Shown here: positions 8,854 through 17,814 of the stretch, one piece after another
How positions within the stretch are numbered: position 1 is the first letter of the stretch
Layout of the letters: every line of letters begins with the position of its first letter
DNA from: Enterococcus pallens ATCC BAA-351
GTDB taxonomy: Bacteria; Bacillota; Bacilli; Lactobacillales; Enterococcaceae
DNA length: 64,000 bases
Direction of reading: 5' to 3'
Assembly (NCBI RefSeq): GCF_000407485.1
Contig: NZ_ASWD01000001.1
Coordinates: 1,343,570-1,407,569, forward strand
Notes under the pieces: model-generated
Databases searched by the model: none
Told to the model about the DNA's origin: nothing
The model's input: the letters and a program-made list of their open reading frames with translations, nothing else
Made by a program: the position numbers and the translations under genes

Positions 8854-9615
8854 ATGAATGAATTATTATATGTAAAAGATGTACGCAAGGTTTATCAAAG
8901 TCAAATGAACGGGTTATCGGTGGAAGCCCTGCGCTCGATTAATTTTAGTGTGGATTCAGGTGAATATGTAGCGATTATGGGAGAGTCCGGCTCAGGGAAG
9001 AGTACGCTGTTGAATCTAGTGGCCACCTTAGATAAACCAACGGCTGGAACGATGACTTTAAACAATATGGATCTAACGAAAATTCCGGAAAAAAATGCGG
9101 CGGCGTTTCGTCGGGATCATTTAGGCTTTGTGTTTCAGGATTTTAATTTGCTGGATACTTTTTCCGCGAAGGACAATATTTTATTGCCGCTCGTTTTATC
9201 TCAGGTGAAGGTAGCCGAAATGGATAAACGACTAGAGCCGATAGCGAAGGCACTAGGCATTCATCAATTGCTGGAAAAATATCCCTATGAACTTTCAGGG
9301 GGACAAAAGCAGCGGGTTGCTGTTGCCCGAGCAATTATTACTGAACCGGAATTATTGTTGGCAGATGAGCCCACTGGTGCTTTGGATTCTAAAACCTCCG
9401 ATCAGCTATTGGAAATTTTCCAGCAAATTAATCAAAATGGGCAAACAATTTTGATGGTTACTCATAGTTCGATTGCTGCCAGTCATGCTGACCGAGTATT
9501 GTTTATTAAAGATGGTCAGGTCTTCCACCAACTGTATCGGGGACAACGTCAAAACTTCCAGTTCCTTGAAACAATCAATGAAACGATGACAGCCCTGCTG
9601 TCAAAGGAGGGGTAA
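8854..9615 (+). CDS. bceA: BceA-type ABC transporter ATP-binding protein
   Basis: 253 residues of the MacB/BceA class: Walker [11 protein letters not shown]-loop FQDFNLLD, signature LSGGQKQR, Walker [13 protein letters not shown] and switch His in VTHS. The strong RBS is GGAGAGGAGGAG. One base separates it from the permease. With the BceRS pair it should form a resistance module in which the transporter both detoxifies a cell-wall-active peptide and signals to the kinase. The inducing compound cannot be told from sequence. Confidence 0.88.
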   Translation: MNELLYVKDVRKVYQSQMNGLSVEALRSINFSVDSGEYVAIMGESGSGKSTLLNLVATLDKPTAGTMTLNNMDLTKIPEKNAAAFRRDHLGFVFQDFNLLDTFSAKDNILLPLVLSQVKVAEMDKRLEPIAKALGIHQLLEKYPYELSGGQKQRVAVARAIITEPELLLADEPTGALDSKTSDQLLEIFQQINQNGQTILMVTHSSIAASHADRVLFIKDGQVFHQLYRGQRQNFQFLETINETMTALLSKEG

Positions 9616-9616
9616 C

Positions 9617-11602
9617 ATGTTCTACATCAAGTTAGCCCTTACTAATTTAAGAAAAAATCACCGAGCGTATTTGCCATTTTTGATCTCAATGATTTTCTTA
9701 GTCGCCGTTACTACCATGACACAAGTTATAGTGAATAATCCAGGAATGAATAAGCTGCCAGACAGCTATAGTGCCCTAATCATGTTCCGGTTGGGCAATA
9801 TCATTTTAATGATTTTCTCAGTCATTTTTTCTATTTACACCAACAGTTTCTTACTGAAGCAGCGAAAAAAAGAAATTGGATTGTATAATGTTTTAGGTTT
9901 AGGCAAACGTGAATTGTATACCCTAATATTTTGGGAAAACCTGTTCAGCTTTGTGATTGTTTTAATCGCTGGCGTTATTAGTGGTGTAGTATTTGGCAAA
10001 TTAGGATTTTTGATTTTGAAGAAAATGTTGGGAGTTGGTGAAGCATTTGTTTTCCAACTGACCTATGATGGGGTGCTGGTCACGGTGGCCTTGTTCGCAC
10101 TCATTTTTCTATTCCTGTTTTTAATTAATTGCCTGCAAATTAGACGAACAAATCCCATTGATTTATTGCACAGCAGTAAATCCGGGGAAAAAGAACCTAA
10201 AAGCCGCTGGATTTTTTCAATTCTTGGTGCAATTTGCTTAATTGCTGGCTACGCTATTGCTTTATTGATTGAGTCTCCAGTTGATGCTTTACTGTATTTT
10301 TTCATTGCTGTCATTTTGGTGATAATTGGAACCTACAGCTTATTTATTTCAGGCAGCATTACTTTATTGAAAACGTTGAAAAAGCGAAAAAGCTATTATT
10401 ACCAACCCAATCACTTTATCTCGGTATCAAATATGATCTATCGTATGAAGCAAAATGCAGCGGGGCTAGCAAGTATCTGTATTTTATCGACCATGGTGCT
10501 GGTTACAATGGCAACCACCGGCAGTCTGTATTTTGGTGGAAAGGATATGGTCGAGGCGCGTCATACTCACGATATTAGTATGACATCCTCGGTTCCGACT
10601 GATCAAATGGAACAAACTGCAAAAGATCTGGCCAAAGAGCAAGGGGTAACCTTAAAGAACTTCCAGCAGCTGCAAATGTCTTCCTCCGCATCGTTCATCC
10701 GTGAAGATACGGGAAATAAATTTGATTTAAAAATGGATATGACAGTGGATGACATGACCAAAGCTGCAATTATTTCTTTTATCACTTTACAGGAATATAA
10801 CCGCTTAACAAAAAATGATCGCCAACTAGCGGAAAATGAAATGATTGTGTTTGCTGAAAGTGGAGATATTTCTGGTGAGCAGCTAACCTTAGATGGTGAG
10901 GCCTTCAAGATTAAGGAGGTCGTCAATGAGTTTATTGGAATGCGTAAGCAAAATAATTTGAGTGATGTTTTTCTAATTGTTTTGAAGGATCAAACCAGAG
11001 TGGATCACCTGCTTGAGCGCTTAGCTGTTTCTTCTGGTGATGAGGAGTTGAAGATTCCTAGCTATTCTTTATCATTTAATATAAATGCTTCAGAAGATAA
11101 ACGGCTGGATTTTGCTTCTGTCTTGGCACAGCGCTATTCACAACAGTTTGATTCAGAGTCTTATATTCTGTCTTCCAAGGATCAATATGCACAATCTAAC
11201 AGAACCTTCTCTAGCGGCTTCTTCTTTCTAGGAATGATCTTTGGAGTAACCTTTACACTGGCTACGGCTTTAATTATCTACTATAAACAAATATCAGAAG
11301 GAATGGATGATCAGCTGCGGTTTGAAATACTGCAAAAGGTTGGCATGAGCCATAGAGATGTGAAAAAGGTCATCCAAAGTCAAGTACTAACCGTCTTTTT
11401 ATTCCCATTAGTGGTAGCTGTGATCCATCTAGCCTTTGCCTTTCCAATCATCCAAAAGTTATTGCTGCTTTTCGGTTTGCTGAACTGGCATATCTTCCTA
11501 ATCGTTACGATTGTAGTCGTCTTGATTTTTGCGCTTCTTTACTTTATGGTGTACCAATTGACCGCTCGCAGCTATTATCAAATAGTAGAACGAGAAAGCT
11601 AA
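9617..11602 (+). CDS. bceB: BceB-type ABC transporter permease
   Basis: 661 residues with the layout of BceB permeases: an N-terminal membrane helix, then helix groups to about residue 310, a large extracytoplasmic domain (about residues 310-520) and a C-terminal group of three helices with FtsX-like character. The large external domain is the peptide-sensing part in studied members. Start ATG behind AAAGGAGGGG. Last gene of the module; a hairpin follows at 11617. Confidence 0.88.
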   Translation: MFYIKLALTNLRKNHRAYLPFLISMIFLVAVTTMTQVIVNNPGMNKLPDSYSALIMFRLGNIILMIFSVIFSIYTNSFLLKQRKKEIGLYNVLGLGKRELYTLIFWENLFSFVIVLIAGVISGVVFGKLGFLILKKMLGVGEAFVFQLTYDGVLVTVALFALIFLFLFLINCLQIRRTNPIDLLHSSKSGEKEPKSRWIFSILGAICLIAGYAIALLIESPVDALLYFFIAVILVIIGTYSLFISGSITLLKTLKKRKSYYYQPNHFISVSNMIYRMKQNAAGLASICILSTMVLVTMATTGSLYFGGKDMVEARHTHDISMTSSVPTDQMEQTAKDLAKEQGVTLKNFQQLQMSSSASFIREDTGNKFDLKMDMTVDDMTKAAIISFITLQEYNRLTKNDRQLAENEMIVFAESGDISGEQLTLDGEAFKIKEVVNEFIGMRKQNNLSDVFLIVLKDQTRVDHLLERLAVSSGDEELKIPSYSLSFNINASEDKRLDFASVLAQRYSQQFDSESYILSSKDQYAQSNRTFSSGFFFLGMIFGVTFTLATALIIYYKQISEGMDDQLRFEILQKVGMSHRDVKKVIQSQVLTVFLFPLVVAVIHLAFAFPIIQKLLLLFGLLNWHIFLIVTIVVVLIFALLYFMVYQLTARSYYQIVERES

Positions 11603-11616
11603 ATAGAACTAAGGAG

Positions 11617-11651
11617 AAGAACGATGATTTCATTCATGGTTCTTTTCTTTT
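11617..11651 (+). terminator. Terminator after the Bce-type transporter
   Basis: AAGAAC at 11617-11622 pairs with GTTCTT at 11639-11644; the loop side adds ATGA/TCAT pairs. A T-rich stretch follows. Confidence 0.6.
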
Positions 11652-12304
11652 GGTGCAGTTTAAGCAAAGCCGTTGTCAAAAACCGCTCACAACTAGACCA
11701 ATTAAATTGAAACAATTTTCAGAAAAATTAGGCAAAGGGGGTATTTTGATGGTTAAAGCATGTGCTTAAAATGAAAATTAAAAGGCAAAAAGCTAAATTT
11801 TTTCACTTTAATCACTCATTAAACATCTTCTTGAAAAGTTGGTAAAAAGTCTGTTTTGTTTGCGGTAGGATTCTTACTTTGTTTTTTCTGATAGATCAAC
11901 AGTTCTTTTTAAATAAAAGTACTAGAGAATTCTCATAATGATAATCAACAAAGACTGAACAAAAAGTAAGAAAAAGCATTTGTTATAACTATTCGTGAAT
12001 GGGGATACAAGATTTTTTGAGATAATAGAATAATATATCGATTGTTATATTATAAGAGTTATCGTTATTTTATAATTTTTAAGAGCAGTCGAATGTTGAT
12101 TGGAAACAATGAGAAAATAGACTTTTTTATCTAATAATGTGATAAGCGCGATGCTTGCCGGATGTCTTTTTTCGGGGTAAAGTTTTTAGTGGGAGCTCTT
12201 ATTTTATTGTATTGTACTTGTTCAATCAATAACGAACTGGAACTCATTTTTCTTGACAATATAATTAGCAGCCCAACTAAAACATTCGAAATGGAGTGAT
12301 TGAA
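11652..12304. other. 650-base AT-rich stretch without a gene
   Basis: No convincing coding frame is present. The second half is strongly AT-rich. A TTGACA at 12253-12258 with a poor -10 (ACTAAA) 17 bases on could be the yjeM promoter. Only very short RBS-led frames are seen, such as a six-codon one near 11750. Confidence 0.6.
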
Positions 12305-13786
12305 ATGTCCAAAGCAGAAAAGGGCATGACGCTGGGTGCATTGGTCATGATGATCTTTACCTCAGTATTCGGCTTTGCCAACGGACCAGTTGCCTTTTAT
12401 TTGATGGGCTATGGATCAATTGTCTTCTACGTCGTTGCAGCGATTCTATTTTTTATTCCGTTTGCATTGATGATGGCAGAGTTTGGTTCAACTATCAAAG
12501 GCGAAAACAGTGGAATGTATAAGTGGTTGGAAGTTAGTGTAGGACCACGATTTGCTTTCATTGGTACATTTATGTGGTTTGCCTCTTACGTAGTATGGAT
12601 GGTATCGACGTCTTCTAAAGTTTGGATTCCGTTTACTACCGCTTTTGCCGGCAGCGACCAAACTCAAAAATTAGGGATGTTTGGCTTGAACTCAACACAA
12701 ATGGTTGGTTTGCTAGCATGTCTATGGATGGTTATTGTAACGTTAGTATCCATTAAAGGGGTTAAAGGAATTGTAAAAATTACCAGCCTTGGCGGGATTG
12801 CTGTAACTAGCTTGAACGTAGTATTGATTATTATTTCCGGTATTATTTTGGTAATTAATGGCGGCCAATTGGCACAACCATTTGACCACATTTTACATTC
12901 TCCAAATCCTAGCTACCAAAGTCCAATCGGGCTGCTTGGTTTTGCGGTATTCGCAATCTTCGCTTACGGCGGAATTGAAGCTGTCGGAGGGATGGTTGAT
13001 AAAACTCAAAACCCAGAAAAAACTTTCCCTAAAGGAGTCGTATTTTCTGCGTTAGTTATTTCAGTTGGCTATGCACTAGGTATTTTCTTATGGGGTGTAA
13101 GCACAAACTGGGATGCTGTTCTTTCAGGAGATTCAACCAACCTTGGAAACATCAGTTACGTTATGATGAATAACTTAGGAGTGGAATTTGGTAATGCACT
13201 AGGAATGAGCCAATCTGCTGCTGTAAGTTTAGGTAATTGGTTTGCCCGTTATACTGGTTTAGGTATGTTCTTGGCATACAGCGGGGCCTTCTTTACTTTA
13301 ACTTATTCACCATTGAAGACTTTAATTATGGGAACACCAAAGAAATTATGGCCAAAGAAATTTACTGAATTGAATAATAATGGCATGCCTTCTTATGCAA
13401 TGTGGGCACAATGTGGTATTGTTGTTGCGATCATTTTGATTGCTTCATTTGCTACACCAGATCCATCAGCTTTCTATAATATCTTAACCTTGATGGCTAA
13501 CGTATCAATGACATTGCCATACTTGTTCTTGATCTATGCGTTTCCTAAATTTAAACAAAAAAATATGCCTCAAACCTTTGAAGTGTATAAAACAAAAAGT
13601 ATGACGATGATTGTCAGCACAGTAGTCTTCTTGTTAGTATTGGGCGCGAACATCTTTACAATTTTCCAACCAATTATTGAAGGTGCAGGCGTACGTGACA
13701 CTTTATGGATGATTGCCGGACCAATTGGCTTCACCCTTGTTGGGATGTTTCTTTATTCTCGATACACACATCGCGAAAAAGAGTAG
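12305..13786 (+). CDS. yjeM: YjeM-like amino acid transporter (APC superfamily)
   Basis: 493 residues, about twelve membrane helices. It closely follows E. coli YjeM as I recall it: LMIFTSVFGFAN near the N-terminus, AEFGS, GPRFAFIGTFMWFASYVVWMVSTSSKVW, FAIFAYGGIEAVGGMVDKT and LMANVSMTLPYLFL. The family is close to glutamate/GABA antiporters (GadC); the substrate is not known. An in-frame GTG at 12296 is part of the GGAG ribosome binding site, so the ATG at 12305 is the better start. Single-gene unit. Confidence 0.88.
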   Translation: MSKAEKGMTLGALVMMIFTSVFGFANGPVAFYLMGYGSIVFYVVAAILFFIPFALMMAEFGSTIKGENSGMYKWLEVSVGPRFAFIGTFMWFASYVVWMVSTSSKVWIPFTTAFAGSDQTQKLGMFGLNSTQMVGLLACLWMVIVTLVSIKGVKGIVKITSLGGIAVTSLNVVLIIISGIILVINGGQLAQPFDHILHSPNPSYQSPIGLLGFAVFAIFAYGGIEAVGGMVDKTQNPEKTFPKGVVFSALVISVGYALGIFLWGVSTNWDAVLSGDSTNLGNISYVMMNNLGVEFGNALGMSQSAAVSLGNWFARYTGLGMFLAYSGAFFTLTYSPLKTLIMGTPKKLWPKKFTELNNNGMPSYAMWAQCGIVVAIILIASFATPDPSAFYNILTLMANVSMTLPYLFLIYAFPKFKQKNMPQTFEVYKTKSMTMIVSTVVFLLVLGANIFTIFQPIIEGAGVRDTLWMIAGPIGFTLVGMFLYSRYTHREKE

Positions 13787-13829
13787 GTTACGGATCTGGC
13801 AGTTTAACTGCGGGGTTCTTAATATATAC

Positions 13830-13855
13830 CAGGCACAGGAGCAATCCTGTGCCTG
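13830..13855. terminator. Convergent hairpin between yjeM and the DUF2268 gene
   Basis: CAGGCACAGGA and TCCTGTGCCTG form an 11-bp stem around a GCAA tetraloop. The T run is weak on both sides, but the position between converging genes fits a shared terminator. Confidence 0.75.
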
Positions 13856-13867
13856 CTTTCGTATAAG

Positions 13868-14779
13868 CTATTCTTCCCAAAAATCCGTTATTTCCGCTAA
13901 AATTTCCTCTGAGGGTAAGATTGTTGCTTCCGTAATCGTTTTTCCTGTCTTCTGCAAATAATGTTCAATCATATAGTAACCGCAGGCATAGCCGGCACAA
14001 AATGGTAAGCCGACAGGAAAATAATTGTTCATTTCAGCAATCTCATCACCATAAAGATAAGCAGTTAAATTCTCCATTCCCGAAACATCCAACGCCTCTT
14101 TAATCAAAGGCTTAATATACTCCTTCAAGCTTTCCATAGATACTTTGCTGACCCAAGGGCCTAATTTTTCTTTGCCATAAATGGAAGTTGCATAATTCTC
14201 TGCCAAGCCTTCACTTATCATCATTTCTGCTAGTGTAATATCGTCTCGCCATTCAATAAATTGGAAACGGACGTTGTGATTGCACTCATGAGCCAATGCA
14301 GCCGGCATGCGATCTAAAGTGAAAGTATTCGGATAAATCGCTCCCCAAATATACCCAGGAATTCCACCATCTCCAGAATAACCGTCACTCAAAATAGTGT
14401 AAGGACTTTTAGGATCTGCCAGCATAATCGTATAGAGATATTCCTGTATGGGTAATGAAATACCCGCTTTTTCAAAACGTCCCAGACCATCTTCAATCGC
14501 TTTTTGACAAGTTTGCCAAAAATTATCCTGCGAAAGTAAAGCTACATTATCCTGCTGGCTTTCATCGATTTTTTCTGGTGCTAAGTATCCCAACATAGTA
14601 CTAGCCATGATGACATCATAGCCATTTTCCTGTTTGGCTTTGAGAGGAATACGATAAATCTCTAGTTTCTTTTCAAACGGCTTCATTAGTTCATAACGGT
14701 AAATATCGTTCCGTTTTTCTATCGATGCTGCGATCATTTTTTGATAAACATGATCAGAGCGAATGCCACGAATATTCAT
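13868..14779 (-). CDS. DUF2268 (YjaZ-like) putative zinc protease
   Basis: 303 residues. The central HECNH sequence (ALAHECNHNVRFQ) is the HExxH zinc-binding motif, and a downstream Glu in ISEGLAENYA could be the third ligand. This is the DUF2268 arrangement, named after Bacillus YjaZ, a predicted metalloprotease with no known substrate. There is no signal peptide or membrane helix, so it should be cytoplasmic. AAGGAG lies directly before an ATG at 14788, but nine bases before the ATG at 14779, which is therefore chosen. Single gene. Confidence 0.8.
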   Translation of the reverse strand: MNIRGIRSDHVYQKMIAASIEKRNDIYRYELMKPFEKKLEIYRIPLKAKQENGYDVIMASTMLGYLAPEKIDESQQDNVALLSQDNFWQTCQKAIEDGLGRFEKAGISLPIQEYLYTIMLADPKSPYTILSDGYSGDGGIPGYIWGAIYPNTFTLDRMPAALAHECNHNVRFQFIEWRDDITLAEMMISEGLAENYATSIYGKEKLGPWVSKVSMESLKEYIKPLIKEALDVSGMENLTAYLYGDEIAEMNNYFPVGLPFCAGYACGYYMIEHYLQKTGKTITEATILPSEEILAEITDFWEE

Positions 14780-14878
14780 TTCCTTCATCTCCTTTTCGAT
14801 AGTTTTACTATAGTGGTTGACGTTGCGTAAAGGTCAAGCTGTTTTTGCTATTTTTTTAAATGAGGCTAAAAATATCCG

Positions 14879-14907
14879 TTGACAGTTGAATGAAAGCGTG
14901 TTAATCT
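14879..14907 (+). promoter_or_regulatory. Promoter of the antiterminator-PTS operon
   Basis: TTGACA at 14879-14884, a 17-base spacer and TAATCT at 14902-14907. The transcript would carry a leader of about 150 bases with the terminator described next. Confidence 0.8.
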
Positions 14908-15008
14908 CTAATTGTTCAATTGAATAAGTATCGTAATGGGAAACCTAGATACCTCTTTACAAGAGATTGTATTGAGTCAAGGGTAGTAATCGTATTAATT
15001 TATGAGCT

Positions 15009-15043
15009 AGACCTATCTTCCAATGGGGGAGATAGGTCTTTTT
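15009..15043 (+). terminator. Leader terminator (attenuator) of the BglG-type operon
   Basis: GACCTATCT at 15010-15018 pairs with AGATAGGTC at 15030-15038, followed by TTTTT, between promoter and first gene. This fits antitermination by the protein encoded downstream. The preceding stretch from GATTGTATTG (about 14965) to GAGCTAGACC overlaps the 5' arm and may hold the RNA antiterminator, but it does not match the known RAT consensus cleanly. Confidence 0.8.
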
Positions 15044-15063
15044 GTCTTCCGGGGGGCGAAAAA

Positions 15064-15906
15064 ATGATTATTAAGAAAATTTTGAACAACAATTTTTTAA
15101 TTGTTGAAGAAAACAATGTTGAGAAAATTATTATGGGGCGAGGAATAGCCTTCAATAAAAAAGTTGGTCAAAAAGTCGATCAAAATCGTATTCAAAAGGA
15201 ATTTGTGACGACAAATTCTGAGTTTGGCAATAAATTAGCTTTTTTAATTAACAATGTACCGATGGAAATATTTCAGGTAGTTGAGGAAATCGTTGAGCTC
15301 TATAAAAAAGAGTTTGATAAAGAAATTAGTGATGCAATTTATTTGTCGTTATCAGATCATCTAAATTTTTCTTTGACACGATCAAAGGAAGAATATACTT
15401 ATAAAAATATGCTGATTTGGGACATTCATAATTTTTATCCTAAAGAGTATCAAATCGGTATATATGGTAGAAACCGCATCAACCAGCTGTTTAGTTTAGA
15501 TATACCTAAGGAGGAAGCGGGATTTATTACACTGCATTTACTTAATGCAGACCTTAGTGCTGGAGATCCAGGCGAGATTCAAAATATCATTCAAATTGTT
15601 CAGGAGGTAACGGATATCATTCGCTATTACTTTGGAATTGAATTTGAAACCGAGTCGCTATATTATCAGAGATTGATTACACACGTGCGTTTTTTCGCTC
15701 AACGAGTAATTAAGGGAGTTGCTGGTTCGGAAGGTTTAGATAATGAAGAGTTGCTGTCGATGATCAAAGAAAAATATATTGAAACCTACCGATGTGTTCT
15801 CAAAATTGAAAAGCACATTGCCAAAAAATATGATTTTAAGTTGTCAGCAGAAGAAAAAATGTATTTAACCTTGCACATACAAAAGATTATCTTTGAAAGA
15901 GAATAG
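15064..15906 (+). CDS. BglG/LicT-family transcription antiterminator
   Basis: 280 residues: an N-terminal CAT RNA-binding domain (IKKILNNNFLIVEENNVEKIIMGRGIAF) followed by two PRD domains with conserved histidines (SDHLNFSL, IHNFYPKEYQIG, LHLLNAD, HVRFFAQR, LTLHIQKI). Such proteins bind leader RNA and prevent termination when the partner PTS is transporting. An in-frame TTG far upstream (14920) would extend the protein through the leader terminator, so the ATG at 15064 with GGGGGG before it is the real start. First gene of the PTS operon. Confidence 0.9.
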   Translation: MIIKKILNNNFLIVEENNVEKIIMGRGIAFNKKVGQKVDQNRIQKEFVTTNSEFGNKLAFLINNVPMEIFQVVEEIVELYKKEFDKEISDAIYLSLSDHLNFSLTRSKEEYTYKNMLIWDIHNFYPKEYQIGIYGRNRINQLFSLDIPKEEAGFITLHLLNADLSAGDPGEIQNIIQIVQEVTDIIRYYFGIEFETESLYYQRLITHVRFFAQRVIKGVAGSEGLDNEELLSMIKEKYIETYRCVLKIEKHIAKKYDFKLSAEEKMYLTLHIQKIIFERE

Positions 15907-15918
15907 GAGCCGAAAAGA

Positions 15919-17382
15919 ATGAGAAAATATGATGCCTTAGTCCAGTTCATTATTGAAAAAATTGGCGGGAAAGATAATGTTTCAGGAGTTACTCACTGCA
16001 TGACCCGTTTGCGATTTACTTTAAACGATGCAGGAAAAGTGGATGAACAGGCTTTGCTGAAGCATGCAGAAATTATTACAGCTCAATATTCAGGTGGGCA
16101 GTATCAGGTAGTTATTGGCACACATGTAGCGGATGTTTATGCTGAGGTTGTTGAAGCACTTGGAAGTAGTTCCTACGTTCAAGAACAATCAGAAGACGAA
16201 GAGCAAAAAGGGTTAGTCAATCGTTCTATTGAAATCATTACTAAAGTAATTACACCAACATTAGGGATTTTAATCGCGGCCAGTCTAGTATTAGGAATTC
16301 AATCAATTTTAACTATTGCTAATCTAACTGGGCCAGATCAAGGGGAATCAATTATCCTGAATGCTTTAGGAAATGCACTGTTTACCTTCTTCCCAATCAT
16401 TCTTGGGTACACGAGTGCTAAGGCCTTCAAGTCGGATGGTTTTATCGGTATGATGATTGGAGCAACACTGGTGTTTCCATCAATTCTAGCGGATTTAACT
16501 TCGGGCGACCCTTTGTACACCTTGTTTAATCACACAATTTTTGCAACACCAGTATTTAAAACATTCTTTGGTTTGCCGATTATTTTTCCAGAAAATGGCT
16601 ATACTTCGACTGTGATTCCGATCATTTTAGCGATGTTTTTTATTTCCAAGGTTGAGAAAAAACTAATACAAGTGATCCCTAAAGTTTTACGCTTTACGCT
16701 GGTTCCATTAATTACGTTACTAATCGGTATACCAGCAACAATTTTACTTTTTGGACCATTAGCTAACTTTGCTAGTGCACTTATTTCAGCAGCTATCAGC
16801 TTTTTATATGGGGACTCACCAATCGTGACGGGGTTCGTTGTCGGATTGTTGTATCAACCATTAGTACTATTAGGTTTACATTGGCCAGTGATCGCTTTAG
16901 GAATAAACAACTTGGCTACTCAAGGCTATGATCAGTTAATGCCGATGATCTATACCGTCCCTTTTGCCCAAATGGCGGTAGTCTTTGCAGTGTACTTGAG
17001 GACAGTGAGCAAAAAGGAAAAATCAATTTGCATTTCAGCGATTATTTCGACTGTCTTTTGTATCATTGAGCCAGCAATGTATGGAGTAACCTTACCAGTG
17101 AAGAAACGTTTCTTTATAAGCTGCTTGGCTAGTGCTGTTGGTGGTGTAATTATTGCTGCCTTTAATGTACCAAACTATGCTAGTACCATTGGGTTATTTG
17201 GAATTGGTGGTTTTATTAATCCAGCTAACGCTGATTATTCTGGCTTCACTATTGCTGTGATTGCTACAGTAGCTACTTTAGCTGTTGGCTTTGTTCTGGG
17301 CTATTTGACCTATAATGACACAAAGAAGATAGAGAAAAATGAAGCAAACGAGACGGTAATTGCAGAAAAAAAGTTAGCATAG
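15919..17382 (+). CDS. PTS EIIBC component, beta-glucoside/sucrose family
   Basis: 487 residues. The EIIB domain has the phospho-Cys in GVTHCMTRLRF (Cys27), then an EIIC domain with about ten helices starting near residue 105. Substrate is undefined; the family carries beta-glucosides, sucrose, trehalose or amino sugars. The frame stops at TAG 17380-17382 after AEKKLA. EIIA sequence continues directly in the -1 frame, and the heptamer A_AAA_AAG lies three codons before the stop. The product may therefore exist both as EIIBC and as an EIIBCA fusion, or the gene carries a one-base deletion. Confidence 0.88.
   Translation: MRKYDALVQFIIEKIGGKDNVSGVTHCMTRLRFTLNDAGKVDEQALLKHAEIITAQYSGGQYQVVIGTHVADVYAEVVEALGSSSYVQEQSEDEEQKGLVNRSIEIITKVITPTLGILIAASLVLGIQSILTIANLTGPDQGESIILNALGNALFTFFPIILGYTSAKAFKSDGFIGMMIGATLVFPSILADLTSGDPLYTLFNHTIFATPVFKTFFGLPIIFPENGYTSTVIPIILAMFFISKVEKKLIQVIPKVLRFTLVPLITLLIGIPATILLFGPLANFASALISAAISFLYGDSPIVTGFVVGLLYQPLVLLGLHWPVIALGINNLATQGYDQLMPMIYTVPFAQMAVVFAVYLRTVSKKEKSICISAIISTVFCIIEPAMYGVTLPVKKRFFISCLASAVGGVIIAAFNVPNYASTIGLFGIGGFINPANADYSGFTIAVIATVATLAVGFVLGYLTYNDTKKIEKNEANETVIAEKKLA
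17367..17373 (+). promoter_or_regulatory. Possible -1 ribosomal frameshift site (A_AAA_AAG)
   Basis: In the EIIBC frame the codons read GAA AAA AAG TTA GCA TAG, giving the heptamer A_AAA_AAG, the slippery type used by dnaX and several IS elements. A -1 shift avoids the TAG and reads straight into the EIIA domain. No clear stimulatory hairpin or internal Shine-Dalgarno was identified. Confidence 0.5.
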
Positions 17383-17813
17383 GCTCACCACTTTTTGGGA
17401 AAGTTTTTTCATTAAAATCCGTTCCTTTACATCCTCTAGCTCAAGGTATTTTAGGTGAGGGGGTGGTGGTGCTGCCTTATGAAGGGAAATTGGTGGCACC
17501 CTTTGCTGGAGAGGTTGTCAGTATTTTACCTAATCAACATGTAATCACTTTGCGAAGCGAGAAAGGAACGGAGCTATTGATTCATTTGGGGATTAATAGT
17601 AAAAAGGCGGCTAATGATCTGTTTAAATTAAATAAAATGGCTGGCGACCAAATCTATCCTGGAGAAAGCTTGATTGAATTTGATTTAACTCTGTTGAAAG
17701 AATTAGGAATAGATTCCCGAAGCATGATTATTCTTTTAGAAGCAGAGGGAGAGTTTATTTGGAAAGAAGAGTTGAATTATTTGGAAACCTTTGTAGAAAT
17801 TGAGGAGAAATGA
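17373..17813 (+). CDS. PTS EIIA domain (glucose type), in -1 frame to EIIBC
   Basis: Read from the frameshift point, the frame gives GSPLFGKVFSLKSVPLHPLAQG and LGEGVVVLPYEGKLVAPFAGEV, the full N-terminal half of an EIIA-Glc domain. Both active-site histidines are present (LPNQHVITL and LLIHLGI). The only internal starts are GTG codons at 17463 and after, which would remove about 30 conserved residues, so separate translation is unlikely to give a stable domain. The C-terminus (EGEFIWKEELNYLETFVEIEEK) is unusual. The stop TGA overlaps the RBS region of the next gene. Confidence 0.75.
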   Translation, partial: VSIGSPLFGKVFSLKSVPLHPLAQGILGEGVVVLPYEGKLVAPFAGEVVSILPNQHVITLRSEKGTELLIHLGINSKKAANDLFKLNKMAGDQIYPGESLIEFDLTLLKELGIDSRSMIILLEAEGEFIWKEELNYLETFVEIEEK

Positions 17814-17814
17814 A

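Noticed and set aside
11624..11710. A 28-codon frame (MISFMVLFFWCSLSKAVVKN...) with a good RBS after bceB.
   Set aside because: It coincides with the terminator hairpin of the Bce-type operon and shows no family resemblance; it could be chance.
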